Source of the DNA: Chromatocurvus sp964613795 | Lineage (GTDB): Bacteria; Pseudomonadota; Gammaproteobacteria; Pseudomonadales; Halieaceae | Length of the DNA stretch: 64,000 nucleotides | Direction of reading: 5' to 3' | Assembly (NCBI GenBank): GCA_964613795.1 | Contig: CAZTJR010000001.1 | Coordinates: forward strand, 62,001 to 126,000 | Part shown: one piece after another, positions 23,751-31,555 of the stretch | How positions within the stretch are numbered: position 1 is the first letter of the stretch | Layout of the letters: every line of letters begins with the position of its first letter | Made by a program: the position numbers and the translations under genes | The notes under the pieces: generated by a model | Database searches by the model: none | Seen by the model: only the letters and a program-made list of their open reading frames with translations | Told to the model about the DNA's origin: nothing

Positions 23751-25289
23751 TTACGCCGTGTCGAGCGCCTGTCGCACCATGCGCGCGAGTTCTGCGCGAT
23801 GGTAGGGCTTGCTGAGCAGGAGCACGCCCGCATCCAGACGTCCGTGATGCACGATGGCATTCTGCGTGTAGCCCGACGTATACAGGACTTTCAGCCGCGG
23901 ACGCCGCTCGCAGGCCTGGCGCGCGAGGGTCGGACCGTTAATGCCGCCGGGCATGACGACATCTGTGAACAGCAGGTCGATGTCATCGTGCTGGTTGACG
24001 ATGTCCATGGCTTCCAGACCATTGCTTGCGACCATGACGCGATAGCCCAGCATCGAGAGCTGCGTACTGGCGTACTGGCGTACCAGCTCGTCGTCTTCCA
24101 CCAGCAGGATAGTTTCCGTGCCTGCCTTCGGGTTGGCTGGTGGTCGCCGGGTGGCCGGTGGGGCGCTCTCCGGGGACGGCGGCAGGTACATGCGCACTGT
24201 CGTGCCCTCGCCCACTTCAGAATAGATCTTGATGTGTCCGCGTGACTGCTTGACGAAACCGAACACCATGGACAGGCCCAGCCCACTGCCCTTGCCCGGG
24301 CCTTTTGTCGAGAAAAATGGCTCAAAGACTTTCTCGAGGCGATCTGGCGGAATGCCCTCGCCGGTATCCGAGATCGCCACAAGGACGTAGCCGCCCGGCG
24401 TGACCTCCGTGTGCCTGTCCGCATAATCCTGGTCGAGGTGGACGAAACTGCTCTCGATCGTGAGGTGGCCACTTTCCGACATGGCGTCGCGAGCATTCAG
24501 GCATAGGTTGAGAATGGCGGACTCCAGTTGTCCGGTATCGACCAGAGCGGGCGGCAGATCCTTCCCGAGGCCGAGCGTCAGCTCTATGTGTTCGCCGAGC
24601 GTCCTGCGCAGCAGGTCACGCGTGGTCTCCAGCAGCGCATTGACGTCGATTGCCTGCGGCTGCAGAGGTTGCTGTCGCGCAAATGCAAGTAGCTGGTGAG
24701 TCAGGTCCGCGCCTTTGCGCGCGGCATTGGTCACTGTATCCGCGAGCACAGCCATGTCCGGCTGGTCCTCCAGCATTTCTGTCAGCAATTCGCCGTTGCC
24801 GAGAATGACGGTGAGAAGGTTGTTGAAATCATGCGCAATGCCACCGGTGAGCTGCCCGATGGCCTCCATTTTCTGCAGCTGACGGAGCTGCTCCTCCATC
24901 GTCACTTTTCCGGTGACATCCTGTACCAGCGACAGCACCGAGACGACAGTGCCCGACGCATCGGTCAGCACCGAGTTGTACCATTCGCAGTGCAGAACCT
25001 GACCGTCGCGGGTGTAGTTGCGGTTCTTGCTGATGTTTCTCGGCACTCCGCCGCTGACAAGGTTGCGCATAACCTTGGAGATGGCGGCTTCGTCCTCCTC
25101 GTGCATGAAGCGCCAGTCTGACGGATGCTTGCCGAGAAGCTCCTCTTCCCGCCAGCCGAAGATCTGCTCGGCCTGACCGGACCAGAAGGTGACGCGGAAA
25201 TTGTGGTCCCATTCAACGACCGTCAGCGGCGAATTCTGGAGGTGTGCTGTCAGCGTCTCGAGGATGAGTTTTTTCGGGGCTTCGGGCAT
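23751..25289 (-). CDS. PAS-containing hybrid histidine kinase with C-terminal receiver
   Basis: 512 residues. The order is: a PAS domain (about 15-125, VEWDHNFRVTFWSGQAEQIF), a HisKA segment (about 140-205) with the phospho-acceptor His in GGIAHDFNNLL at about 153, and an HATPase domain (about 250-370) with NARDAM, DTGEGI and GSGLGLS. A receiver domain follows (about 395-510) with VEDDE, the phospho-acceptor Asp in LLFTDVVMPGG and the later KPY Lys. There is no membrane segment, so it senses a cytoplasmic signal, perhaps through PAS. No dedicated response regulator lies beside it. The GGIAHDFNNLL box places it in the HisKA family that works with such hybrids. Confidence 0.94.
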   Translation of the reverse strand: MPEAPKKLILETLTAHLQNSPLTVVEWDHNFRVTFWSGQAEQIFGWREEELLGKHPSDWRFMHEEDEAAISKVMRNLVSGGVPRNISKNRNYTRDGQVLHCEWYNSVLTDASGTVVSVLSLVQDVTGKVTMEEQLRQLQKMEAIGQLTGGIAHDFNNLLTVILGNGELLTEMLEDQPDMAVLADTVTNAARKGADLTHQLLAFARQQPLQPQAIDVNALLETTRDLLRRTLGEHIELTLGLGKDLPPALVDTGQLESAILNLCLNARDAMSESGHLTIESSFVHLDQDYADRHTEVTPGGYVLVAISDTGEGIPPDRLEKVFEPFFSTKGPGKGSGLGLSMVFGFVKQSRGHIKIYSEVGEGTTVRMYLPPSPESAPPATRRPPANPKAGTETILLVEDDELVRQYASTQLSMLGYRVMVASNGLEAMDIVNQHDDIDLLFTDVVMPGGINGPTLARQACERRPRLKVLYTSGYTQNAIVHHGRLDAGVLLLSKPYHRAELARMVRQALDTA

Positions 25290-25398
25290 TGTGCATCTAC
25301 CACGTCGCGTTTTCGCGCGAGTATAGGGGTTTTAGGCGCTGCTCGCAGTGACAGCCTTACGGGTTACACTTTGCGCGAATTTCCCGCGGGATGGCACC

Positions 25399-25866
25399 AT
25401 GCTACGGACTTTTTTCCCACTGGCCCTCGGGGCGCTGCTGGCCCTGCTGACCGGCTGCGCCACGTCTCTGGTCAATTTTGATACGCCCGAGATCGATCTC
25501 GTCGGACTGAAGCCCCTGACGTCCCGCGGCATGCAGGCCCGCTTCGCAGTACAGCTGCGCGTTCTCAACCCGAATACGCTGCCGCTGAATGTCGATGGAC
25601 TGCACTATCAGGTGTATCTTCGAGATGAGCGGGTGCTGTCCGGTGTCAGCGCCGAACCGGTGAGCATTCCCGGCTACGGCGAGGACGTGGTCGACCTGGA
25701 AGCCAGCGCCGGCGTGCTGGGTTCCCTGGCGCTGCTGCGCGACCTGATGAGCAATCCGCCGCAAAGCGGCCTGCCCTACCGGCTGGAGGTGAAGCTATCC
25801 GTTGACCGCTCGCCGCGTCCACTGCGGATTCAGCGGGAGGGGATGTTGCGCCTGTCAGGGGGCTGA
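25399..25866 (+). CDS. LEA14/WHy-like lipoprotein
   Basis: 155 residues from ATG 25399. The N-terminus is a lipoprotein signal (about 1-22) with the lipobox LLTGC. The mature part reads ISLV-like beta strands including FAVQLRVLNPNTLPLNVDGL, typical of the LEA-2/WHy domain of about 120 residues. An upstream in-frame start is rejected because it would block the lipobox. Such proteins are thought to contribute to stress tolerance or envelope stability. It is divergent from the histidine kinase, so a stress-response link is possible but unproven. Confidence 0.82.
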   Translation: MLRTFFPLALGALLALLTGCATSLVNFDTPEIDLVGLKPLTSRGMQARFAVQLRVLNPNTLPLNVDGLHYQVYLRDERVLSGVSAEPVSIPGYGEDVVDLEASAGVLGSLALLRDLMSNPPQSGLPYRLEVKLSVDRSPRPLRIQREGMLRLSGG

Positions 25867-25885
25867 TGGGGCGCATAAAACCCAT

Positions 25886-25916
25886 TGTCTCGACAGTAAA
25901 AACTGTTGTATTTTAC
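25886..25916 (+). promoter_or_regulatory. Candidate promoter/operator of vapBC
   Basis: An AT-rich stretch upstream of vapB. It contains the exact inverted repeat ACAGT-AAAA-ACTGT (25893-25906) overlapping GTAAAA/TTTTAC (25896-25901 and 25911-25916). TTGTCT at 25886 with a TATTTT-like -10 about 18 bases on could be the promoter core. Antitoxins of this class bind such repeats upstream of themselves, so autorepression is expected. Confidence 0.5.
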
Positions 25917-25954
25917 GTATTCTCTATCGATCATTGTTTTGTAAGGAGGGCGGC

Positions 25955-26176
25955 ATGCCATCTGTCACCCTGTCCAGCAAGTTCCAGCTGTCCATCCCCA
26001 AGGCCATTCGCGAGGAGATGCATCTGCACGCTGGCCAGAAGTTCGCGATCATTACCAAGGGCGACACCATTGTATTGGCACCCATTCGACGTCTGGACGA
26101 GGTGCGGGGCCTGTTGATGGGGGCCAATCCTGGTAAATATCGAGACCACGGCGAGCGCCTGGAGCGCTACAAATGA
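25955..26176 (+). CDS. vapB: AbrB/VapB-type antitoxin
   Basis: 73 residues. The N-terminal half is a SpoVT/AbrB-fold DNA-binding domain (VTLSSKFQLSIPKAIREEMHL then AGQKFAII). The C-terminus is charged and probably binds the toxin. It starts at the ATG with a near-perfect AAGGAGG about 8 bases upstream; longer in-frame starts lack any family content. The stop overlaps the toxin start by 4 bases (ATGA), the standard arrangement. Surroundings are AT-rich relative to the rest of the window. Confidence 0.92.
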   Translation: MPSVTLSSKFQLSIPKAIREEMHLHAGQKFAIITKGDTIVLAPIRRLDEVRGLLMGANPGKYRDHGERLERYK

Positions 26177-26553
26177 CCCTGGTGGATACCTGCGGCTGGA
26201 TCGAGTGGCTTACCGAGGGCATGTTGGCAGAGAGTTTCGCTCCATACATGCAGGACCCCGCGGAGCTACTGGTGCCCAGCACGGTCCAGTACGAACTTTA
26301 CAAATGGGTCAAGCGGGAATCTGATGAAAACACGGCGCTGGATATCATTGCGTTGTCCCATGACAGTCTTGTCGTACCCCTGAGTTCCGATCTCGCGCTG
26401 ATGGCCGCAGATCTGTCGCTATCCCACAAGCTCGCCTTTGCCGATGCGGTCATCTACGCCAGTGCCCGCAAGTACGATGTAGAACTGGTGACTTCTGACG
26501 ATCATTTCGAGGGGCTGCCCGGAGTGAGCTACTTCCAGAAAAAGTCGCTGTGA
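26173..26553 (+). CDS. vapC: PIN-domain toxin (VapC family)
   Basis: 126 residues with the PIN nuclease acidic set: Asp5 (LVDTCGW), Glu41 (TVQYELYK), Asp91 (AFADAVIYA) and Asp109/110 (TSDDHFEGL). Members are Mg-dependent RNases that cut tRNA or rRNA and stop growth when free of antitoxin. The gene is coupled to vapB by the ATGA overlap. It is an intact, full-length toxin. Whether it stabilises the neighbouring region or aids stress or phage response is open. Confidence 0.92.
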   Translation: MTLVDTCGWIEWLTEGMLAESFAPYMQDPAELLVPSTVQYELYKWVKRESDENTALDIIALSHDSLVVPLSSDLALMAADLSLSHKLAFADAVIYASARKYDVELVTSDDHFEGLPGVSYFQKKSL

Positions 26554-26637
26554 ACGCCCCTGCGTCTGTCGATGGCTCGCCCCAGACATCCGGCCTGTTG
26601 AGGACTGCGTCTGGGTGATCCCGGAAGGCTTGATCAC

Positions 26638-28347
26638 ATGACGAAACACCGTATGCTCCAGCGCATGCCCGATGATTATGACAGTCACGCAGCGGAACGC
26701 GCTGCGCGCTACAACGCAATGAATCCGGAAGTCGTTCACGCGCCCTGGCTCTCGTTGCTGCGGGAGCGAACCACAGGTTTTGCCTGTGACATCGGCGCCG
26801 GGTCCGGCCGCGATGCCAACTGGCTGGCGGGAAAGGGCTGGGATGTCATTGCCGTGGAACCCAGCGCCGGCATGCGCGAGCAGGCCACGAGTCAATCCAA
26901 TTCTAATGTCACCTGGCTGGATGACAGCCTGCCGGACCTGAAAAAACTGAGGGCGATGGGGCACCGTTTCGATGTGGTGCTGCTGAGTGCCGTGTGGATG
27001 CATGTGGCGCCAGGCTCACGGGAACGTAGCTTCCGCATCCTCACCGAACTGCTGAAGCCCGGTGGGCATTTGATCATTACCCTGCGTCACGGCTCCGACG
27101 AGGAAGAAAATCACCGGCGCGGTTTCCATCCGGTAACTGCCGGGGAAATCGAAAACTTCGCGCGATCCCGCGCCGTGGTCGTCACGCTGCGCGAGCGACG
27201 TCCGGACACGAGCGGACGTGAACATCTCGAGTGGGAGACGGTGGTGGTGTCGGTGCCGGATGATGGTACCGGCAGCCTGCCGCTTCTGCGCCACGTCATC
27301 GTCAATGATCGCAAGTCCTCTTCCTACAAGCTCGGACTGCTGAGAGTCCTGACGCGCATCGCCGAGGGCCTGCCCGGCATTGTCAGCAGGCGCACGGATG
27401 ACGACGTAGAGATTCCGTTTGGTGTGGTTGGCCTATACTGGCTCAAGCAGTATCGGCCGCTAGTGCTGCAGCACCGGGTCCAGGTGACCAACAACGCGTC
27501 ACGCGGTCTTGGGTTCGCGGGTGAGGCCTTCTACCAGCTCGGGCAGTTGTCTACCTACGACCTGCGGGTGGGCGGCGAGCTGGATATTGCGCGCGGCGAA
27601 ATCCTTACCGGGGCCCTTCGCGACGCCTGCGCGACTATCCGGAAAATGCCCGTGCACTACACCACCTGGCCGGGCACTTCGAACCGGATTTTCACGGTGG
27701 AACCCGGGAAACTCCGCAGAAAGCGCGAGCGTGTGCGTATTTCGCCCGAGTATCTCGCGCAGTTCGGCACCCTGCGAATTCCTGTGGCTATCTGGCAGAC
27801 CCTTGGCCAGTACGCCTGCTGGCTCGAGCCGGCTATTCTGCGGGAGTGGACGACCCTCACCGGATCCTGGGGCGTCGGGGACGGCAGCATCGACGCCCGC
27901 GTTTTCGAGTGGGAGGAGGGCAGGCGCGATACGCGAATCGCCACCGACCGCGTACTTCAGCTGCGTGAAGCGGGCCGTCGGCTGTCGTGTGTCTGGTCGG
28001 ATCGACCGCTGCGCATCGCCCATATCGATCACTGCTTTCCCTGGTCGCGCTGGCTGAACAATGACCTGTGGAACCTGGTGCCGGCGCGTGCCGAGATTAA
28101 TATGCGCAAGGGAGATCGCCTGCCCTCCGCCGAGACACTGAACGACGCGCGCGAGCGCATCGTGGACTGGTGGGAGATGGCTTATGCGACAACAGAATGG
28201 CGGGAGCGCTTCCGACTCGAGGCAGTGACCTCGTTGCCCGGCCTGTCGGATTCACCGGCGCTGGACGATATCTACCAGGCGATGCGTCACCAGCGTGCGC
28301 GGCTGAAGTCGGATCAGCAGCTGGCGGAGTGGTCGCTGGGCGAGTAA
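26638..28347 (+). CDS. Fusion of SAM-dependent methyltransferase and HNH nuclease
   Basis: 569 residues with an unusual two-enzyme layout. Residues about 15-205 form a class I methyltransferase: motif I is DIGAGSG at about 51-57, motif II ends in AVEPSAGM, a motif-IV-like segment reads FDVVLLSAVWMHV, and LLKPGGHLIITLRHG follows. It lacks the D/N-PP-Y motif of DNA amino-methyltransferases, so the substrate may be RNA, protein or a small molecule. Residues about 220-440 have family-typical helices beginning RKSSSYKLGLLRVLTRIAEG. Residues about 450-500 hold an HNH nuclease core: DHCFPWSRW with His about 465, then WNLVP and INMRKGDRLP. Only one Cys of the usual zinc pair is evident. A start at 26638 is preceded by GGAAGG 9 bases upstream. 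It follows vapBC by 84 bases. Confidence 0.85.
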   Translation: MTKHRMLQRMPDDYDSHAAERAARYNAMNPEVVHAPWLSLLRERTTGFACDIGAGSGRDANWLAGKGWDVIAVEPSAGMREQATSQSNSNVTWLDDSLPDLKKLRAMGHRFDVVLLSAVWMHVAPGSRERSFRILTELLKPGGHLIITLRHGSDEEENHRRGFHPVTAGEIENFARSRAVVVTLRERRPDTSGREHLEWETVVVSVPDDGTGSLPLLRHVIVNDRKSSSYKLGLLRVLTRIAEGLPGIVSRRTDDDVEIPFGVVGLYWLKQYRPLVLQHRVQVTNNASRGLGFAGEAFYQLGQLSTYDLRVGGELDIARGEILTGALRDACATIRKMPVHYTTWPGTSNRIFTVEPGKLRRKRERVRISPEYLAQFGTLRIPVAIWQTLGQYACWLEPAILREWTTLTGSWGVGDGSIDARVFEWEEGRRDTRIATDRVLQLREAGRRLSCVWSDRPLRIAHIDHCFPWSRWLNNDLWNLVPARAEINMRKGDRLPSAETLNDARERIVDWWEMAYATTEWRERFRLEAVTSLPGLSDSPALDDIYQAMRHQRARLKSDQQLAEWSLGE

Positions 28348-28671
28348 CCAGACGGGCAGCTCGACATCCACCAAAGATCTGGGACCAGCAATCTCCGCGG
28401 AGATTTTCATGCGCCGTTTCCCGAGCATCCCCGGTCTACAGGGTCAGGGAAGGTCCGGGCGGAACACACGTTCACTCTTTCGCACCTCAACCCCTGCAGA
28501 CTGTCTGAAGTCCCTAATGCGCTGCCACTGTCGGGCTCGACGGCCAGCCACCGCATCTCACCTACCCACGGCATCCAGGCGCTCAGTGCAGAATTCAGCA
28601 CGCGATCATCGTTGGACGCCTGCAGCAGGCCGGGTTTGACGCCGTCGCCATACCAGGTTTCAAGCAGCGCC
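28348..28671. other. Gene-poor stretch with a possible degraded coding remnant
   Basis: 324 bases between the fusion gene and arsC. On the minus strand a frame continuing past the arsC stop shows coding-like composition for about 50 codons (including DGVKPGLLQASNDDRVL and MPWVGEMRWLAVEPD) before losing it. It has no recognisable start and no family I can name. It may be the tail of a broken gene at an island edge. Nothing else was seen. Confidence 0.25.
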
Positions 28672-29019
28672 TCAGCGAATCTCCAGCAGGCGCTCGTTAG
28701 GTCGGCCAAGTACGGCCTTTTTGCCGTTGATACCGATAGGGCGCTGAATGAGCCTGGGGTTGGCGGCCATGGCAGCGAAGACCGCATCATCGTCAGCATC
28801 GGTGGCCAGCCCTGCAGCTGCGGCATCCTTGTCACGCAGAAACGCCCGGGGGCTCACCTTGCCCATCCTGACAGCGATATCCCGCAGTTCTGCTTCACTC
28901 AATTGCTCTGTCTTGTTCATGTATTTGCGGATCGTGGGCGCAATACCCTCCGACTCAAGCAGGGCCAGACCCTTCTTGGAAGATCCACAGCCGGGGTTGT
29001 GTATCAAAGTGTAAGTCAT
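28672..29019 (-). CDS. arsC: ArsC/Spx-family arsenate reductase-like protein
   Basis: 115 residues. The start at 29019 gives MTYTLIHNPGCGSSKKGLAL, containing the N-terminal catalytic Cys in HNPGCGSSK, the hallmark of glutaredoxin-coupled ArsC. The C-terminal pattern LIQRPIGINGKKAVLGRPNE carries the conserved Arg that stabilises the thiol intermediate. It would reduce arsenate to arsenite with glutathione and glutaredoxin. No arsB, arsR or arsH is present nearby, so a general thioredoxin-like Spx role is a possible alternative. Confidence 0.85.
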   Translation of the reverse strand: MTYTLIHNPGCGSSKKGLALLESEGIAPTIRKYMNKTEQLSEAELRDIAVRMGKVSPRAFLRDKDAAAAGLATDADDDAVFAAMAANPRLIQRPIGINGKKAVLGRPNERLLEIR

Positions 29020-29161
29020 GCCGAGTTCTCTCATGTGCTATGGGTGATGGGATTACGCATGGCCGGCCGCTTCCGGCACGCGGTGGAACGTATCTGGCGC
29101 AACTGGCTTGCTCGGCGCAGTGGTAGAGCGAAGCTGGTCTGTCGACCTTTCATTTTACTCG

Positions 29162-30457
29162 CTACTTGCCCAGCGACAGTACCGCTCGGTACAGTACCTC
29201 CGCCCCCTTCGCCAGCGCCTCCTTGCTTGTGTATTCCCGCGGTGAGTGGCTCACGCCATCGCGGCTGGGCACAAAAATCATCCCTGTCGGCCAGCGCGCG
29301 GCCATGTTCTGCGCATCGTGGCCTGCACCGCTTGGCATCGTCATGCTGCTGTAGCCGAGCTCGTCTGCCGCGGCCCGGATTGCCGCCTGAATCTGCGGGT
29401 CTGTCGGCGCCGCGGTGTGGGATAGGGCGTGCTCGATGGCGATCTCCACATGGCCGACCTCTGCAATGGCATCGGCGCGTTCGCGGATACGTGAAAAGGC
29501 GTCGGCAATCTGCGTGCTGTCCAGATCGCGCATCTCCAGCGACAGTTCCACGCGGCCGGGCACGATATTCGACACGTTCGGGTGTACCGCAAGCTCACCC
29601 ACCGTGCCTACCAGCCGCCCGCCGACGGCGTTCACGGAGTCGTTCACTGCGACAACCAGTTTCGAGGCGGCGAGAAGTGCGTCCTGCCGCGCGTTCATCG
29701 GCGTGGTGCCCGCATGGTTGGCGCTACCTTCCACAGTGATGTTCCACTGCTCGATACCCACGATGCCCTCCACAATGCCGATATCGATGCCGGCATCGTC
29801 GAGGTAGGGACCCTGCTCGATGTGCAGTTCGATAAAGGCAGCGAGCTCCTCCGCTGAGCGCTCGGCCATGGCCACCTTCCCGCTCATGCCGCCCACAAAG
29901 TCCATGCCCTTGGCGGCGCTGCGGCCGCTGTTGGTGACAAAGTCGAGCTCGTCCGCGGTGAGCTTGCCGATCATTGCGGCGCTGCCGAAGAGCCCATCCT
30001 CCTCGGCCACGAAAACGATCAGCTCCAGGGGATGGCGGGTGGCGATGTCTGCCGCCTTGAGCATGGACATGACCTCCATGGCAGCGACGGTACCGGCCTG
30101 CCCGTCATAACTGCCCCCGTTGGGTACGGAGTCGATATGCGAGCCGAAGGCGACCGCGGGCAGTTGGGGATCGGTGCCGGGCCGCGTGGCGATGATATTG
30201 CCGGCCGCATCCACGCGAATCCTCAGGCCCAGTTTTGCAAGCTCTGGCAGCAGCCATTCCCGCGCCTGCTTGTCCGCTTCGCCAAAGCCCGGCCGGGAGG
30301 TGCCACCGTCCGCCGTGCCGCCGAAGGTCGCGAGCTTGTCGATGCGCGCCTGGATGCGTTGGGGGTCAGCCGTAACCTGAGCGAGGGCAGGGAAGGTGAG
30401 CAATGTCGCGAGCAGTGTCGCGACCGTTGCAACGGTTTTCAGAAGGCAGTCTGGCAT
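29162..30457 (-). CDS. Exported M20-family zinc amidohydrolase (allantoate/N-carbamoyl-amino-acid hydrolase-like)
   Basis: 431 residues with an N-terminal signal peptide (about 1-26, FPALA). The M20 peptidase fold shows GSHIDSVPNGGSYDGQAG with the metal ligands, VFVAEEDGLFGSAAMIG with the catalytic Glu, ELHIEQGPYL and a C-terminal PSGAGHDAQNMA metal-binding stretch. This order is typical of N-carbamoyl-L-amino acid hydrolase/allantoate amidohydrolase (Zn-dependent hydrolase) proteins. A signal peptide is unusual for the group, which is normally cytoplasmic; here it suggests action in the periplasm. The exact substrate remains unknown. Confidence 0.88.
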   Translation of the reverse strand: MPDCLLKTVATVATLLATLLTFPALAQVTADPQRIQARIDKLATFGGTADGGTSRPGFGEADKQAREWLLPELAKLGLRIRVDAAGNIIATRPGTDPQLPAVAFGSHIDSVPNGGSYDGQAGTVAAMEVMSMLKAADIATRHPLELIVFVAEEDGLFGSAAMIGKLTADELDFVTNSGRSAAKGMDFVGGMSGKVAMAERSAEELAAFIELHIEQGPYLDDAGIDIGIVEGIVGIEQWNITVEGSANHAGTTPMNARQDALLAASKLVVAVNDSVNAVGGRLVGTVGELAVHPNVSNIVPGRVELSLEMRDLDSTQIADAFSRIRERADAIAEVGHVEIAIEHALSHTAAPTDPQIQAAIRAAADELGYSSMTMPSGAGHDAQNMAARWPTGMIFVPSRDGVSHSPREYTSKEALAKGAEVLYRAVLSLGK

Positions 30458-30541
30458 GGCGTGTTTCCTCGGTGGCTGCGGAAACCTTACACCGGATCAC
30501 ATCTGATGTTCACGGAAATTGTGGTCCGGGTGATACTTACT

Positions 30542-31423
30542 TCACCGCCTTACCGACTCCCGATAATCCCTCGGCGACAACCCCACCACCCCCTTGAACG
30601 CCCGCGAAAAATACAGCGCATCCGTATAGCCCAGCTCCTGGGCAATACTGCCGATGCTGCATCGCGAGGTATCCAGCATGCGGCAGGCCGCCTCCATTTT
30701 CAGGTGCAGGAAGTGCTTGATCGGCGAGTAGCCCGTCAGAGCCTTGTAGCGGTTGGCAAAGTGGAAGCGCGACAGGTTGGCAAGCCGGGCCAGATCGTCT
30801 AGTGACAGGCGCTTGTCGATGTTGGCGCGCATGTAGTCCTGCAGGCGCGCGAGGTCCAGTTCGCCGGGCTGCGCGGCGCGACGCTGGCTCGCGGCCAGCG
30901 CAAACTGGGTGAACAGGTGGCGCAGGTGGTTGGCAGCGTTGACAAAGGCGGCCAGGCTGTAGCCGGTGCTGCGTACCGTAAGCAGGCTGTCGAAGCTGGC
31001 GCTCAGCGCGGGGTGCATATTTACCTCCACCACCGGCTTCCCCGGGCGGTAGCCCAGATAATCCAGGAAGGCACCCGCGTTGTCGCCGCGGCAGTGTACC
31101 CAGTACAGGTGCCAGGGGTTGCGGCTACTGGCATGGTACTCGTGGGCAAGTCCCTGGGGCAGCAGCATCAGGCTACCGGGACCGGCGGGGTGGCTGGAGC
31201 CACCGGCCTGCAGCACGCCGTGTCCGGCCGTGCAGTAGATCACGAGATTGTCGTCGTGTTGCTCCCGGCGCATATGGTGGCCGTGTGCATGCGGATAGAA
31301 TCCCATGGCGGTGGGGAAGCAATCCCGGGTCAGGGGGTTGCGCTGCAGGGCCGCCAGGATAAACCCGGGCGAGACGAAGCGTATGCCTTCTGGTGGCAGT
31401 GGCCAGTCTGATGGTGCGCTCAT
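30542..31423 (-). CDS. AraC-family transcriptional regulator of the valine operon
   Basis: 293 residues from ATG 31423, preceded by GGGAGAG. The N-terminal half (about 20-165) is a cupin-like sensor domain with AGHGVLQAGG and HLYWVHCRG. The C-terminal AraC helix-turn-helix pair (about 195-290) includes LSLDDLARLANLSRFHFANR and IGSIAQELGYTDALYFSRAF. It is divergent from mmsA with about 130 bases between, the usual place for an AraC activator of mmsAB. It probably activates the valine operon on sensing a pathway intermediate. Confidence 0.9.
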   Translation of the reverse strand: MSAPSDWPLPPEGIRFVSPGFILAALQRNPLTRDCFPTAMGFYPHAHGHHMRREQHDDNLVIYCTAGHGVLQAGGSSHPAGPGSLMLLPQGLAHEYHASSRNPWHLYWVHCRGDNAGAFLDYLGYRPGKPVVEVNMHPALSASFDSLLTVRSTGYSLAAFVNAANHLRHLFTQFALAASQRRAAQPGELDLARLQDYMRANIDKRLSLDDLARLANLSRFHFANRYKALTGYSPIKHFLHLKMEAACRMLDTSRCSIGSIAQELGYTDALYFSRAFKGVVGLSPRDYRESVRR

Positions 31424-31555
31424 TGTGGATTCTCTCCCGCTGGTGTGGGTGTCAGCAAGATAGTCCATGTATCCCGCAATTTCGTCAATGGCAGGGGGTC
31501 GATGCAGCTGCTAGAGTTGGATGACTATCACGATAACGTCAGTCAGAGGTGTTGC

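Noticed and set aside
29095..29130. tRNA-like stretch (GGCGCAGTGGTAGAGCG) after arsC
   Set aside because: Only the D-arm-like part is present. I could not pair an acceptor stem, anticodon arm or T-arm around it.
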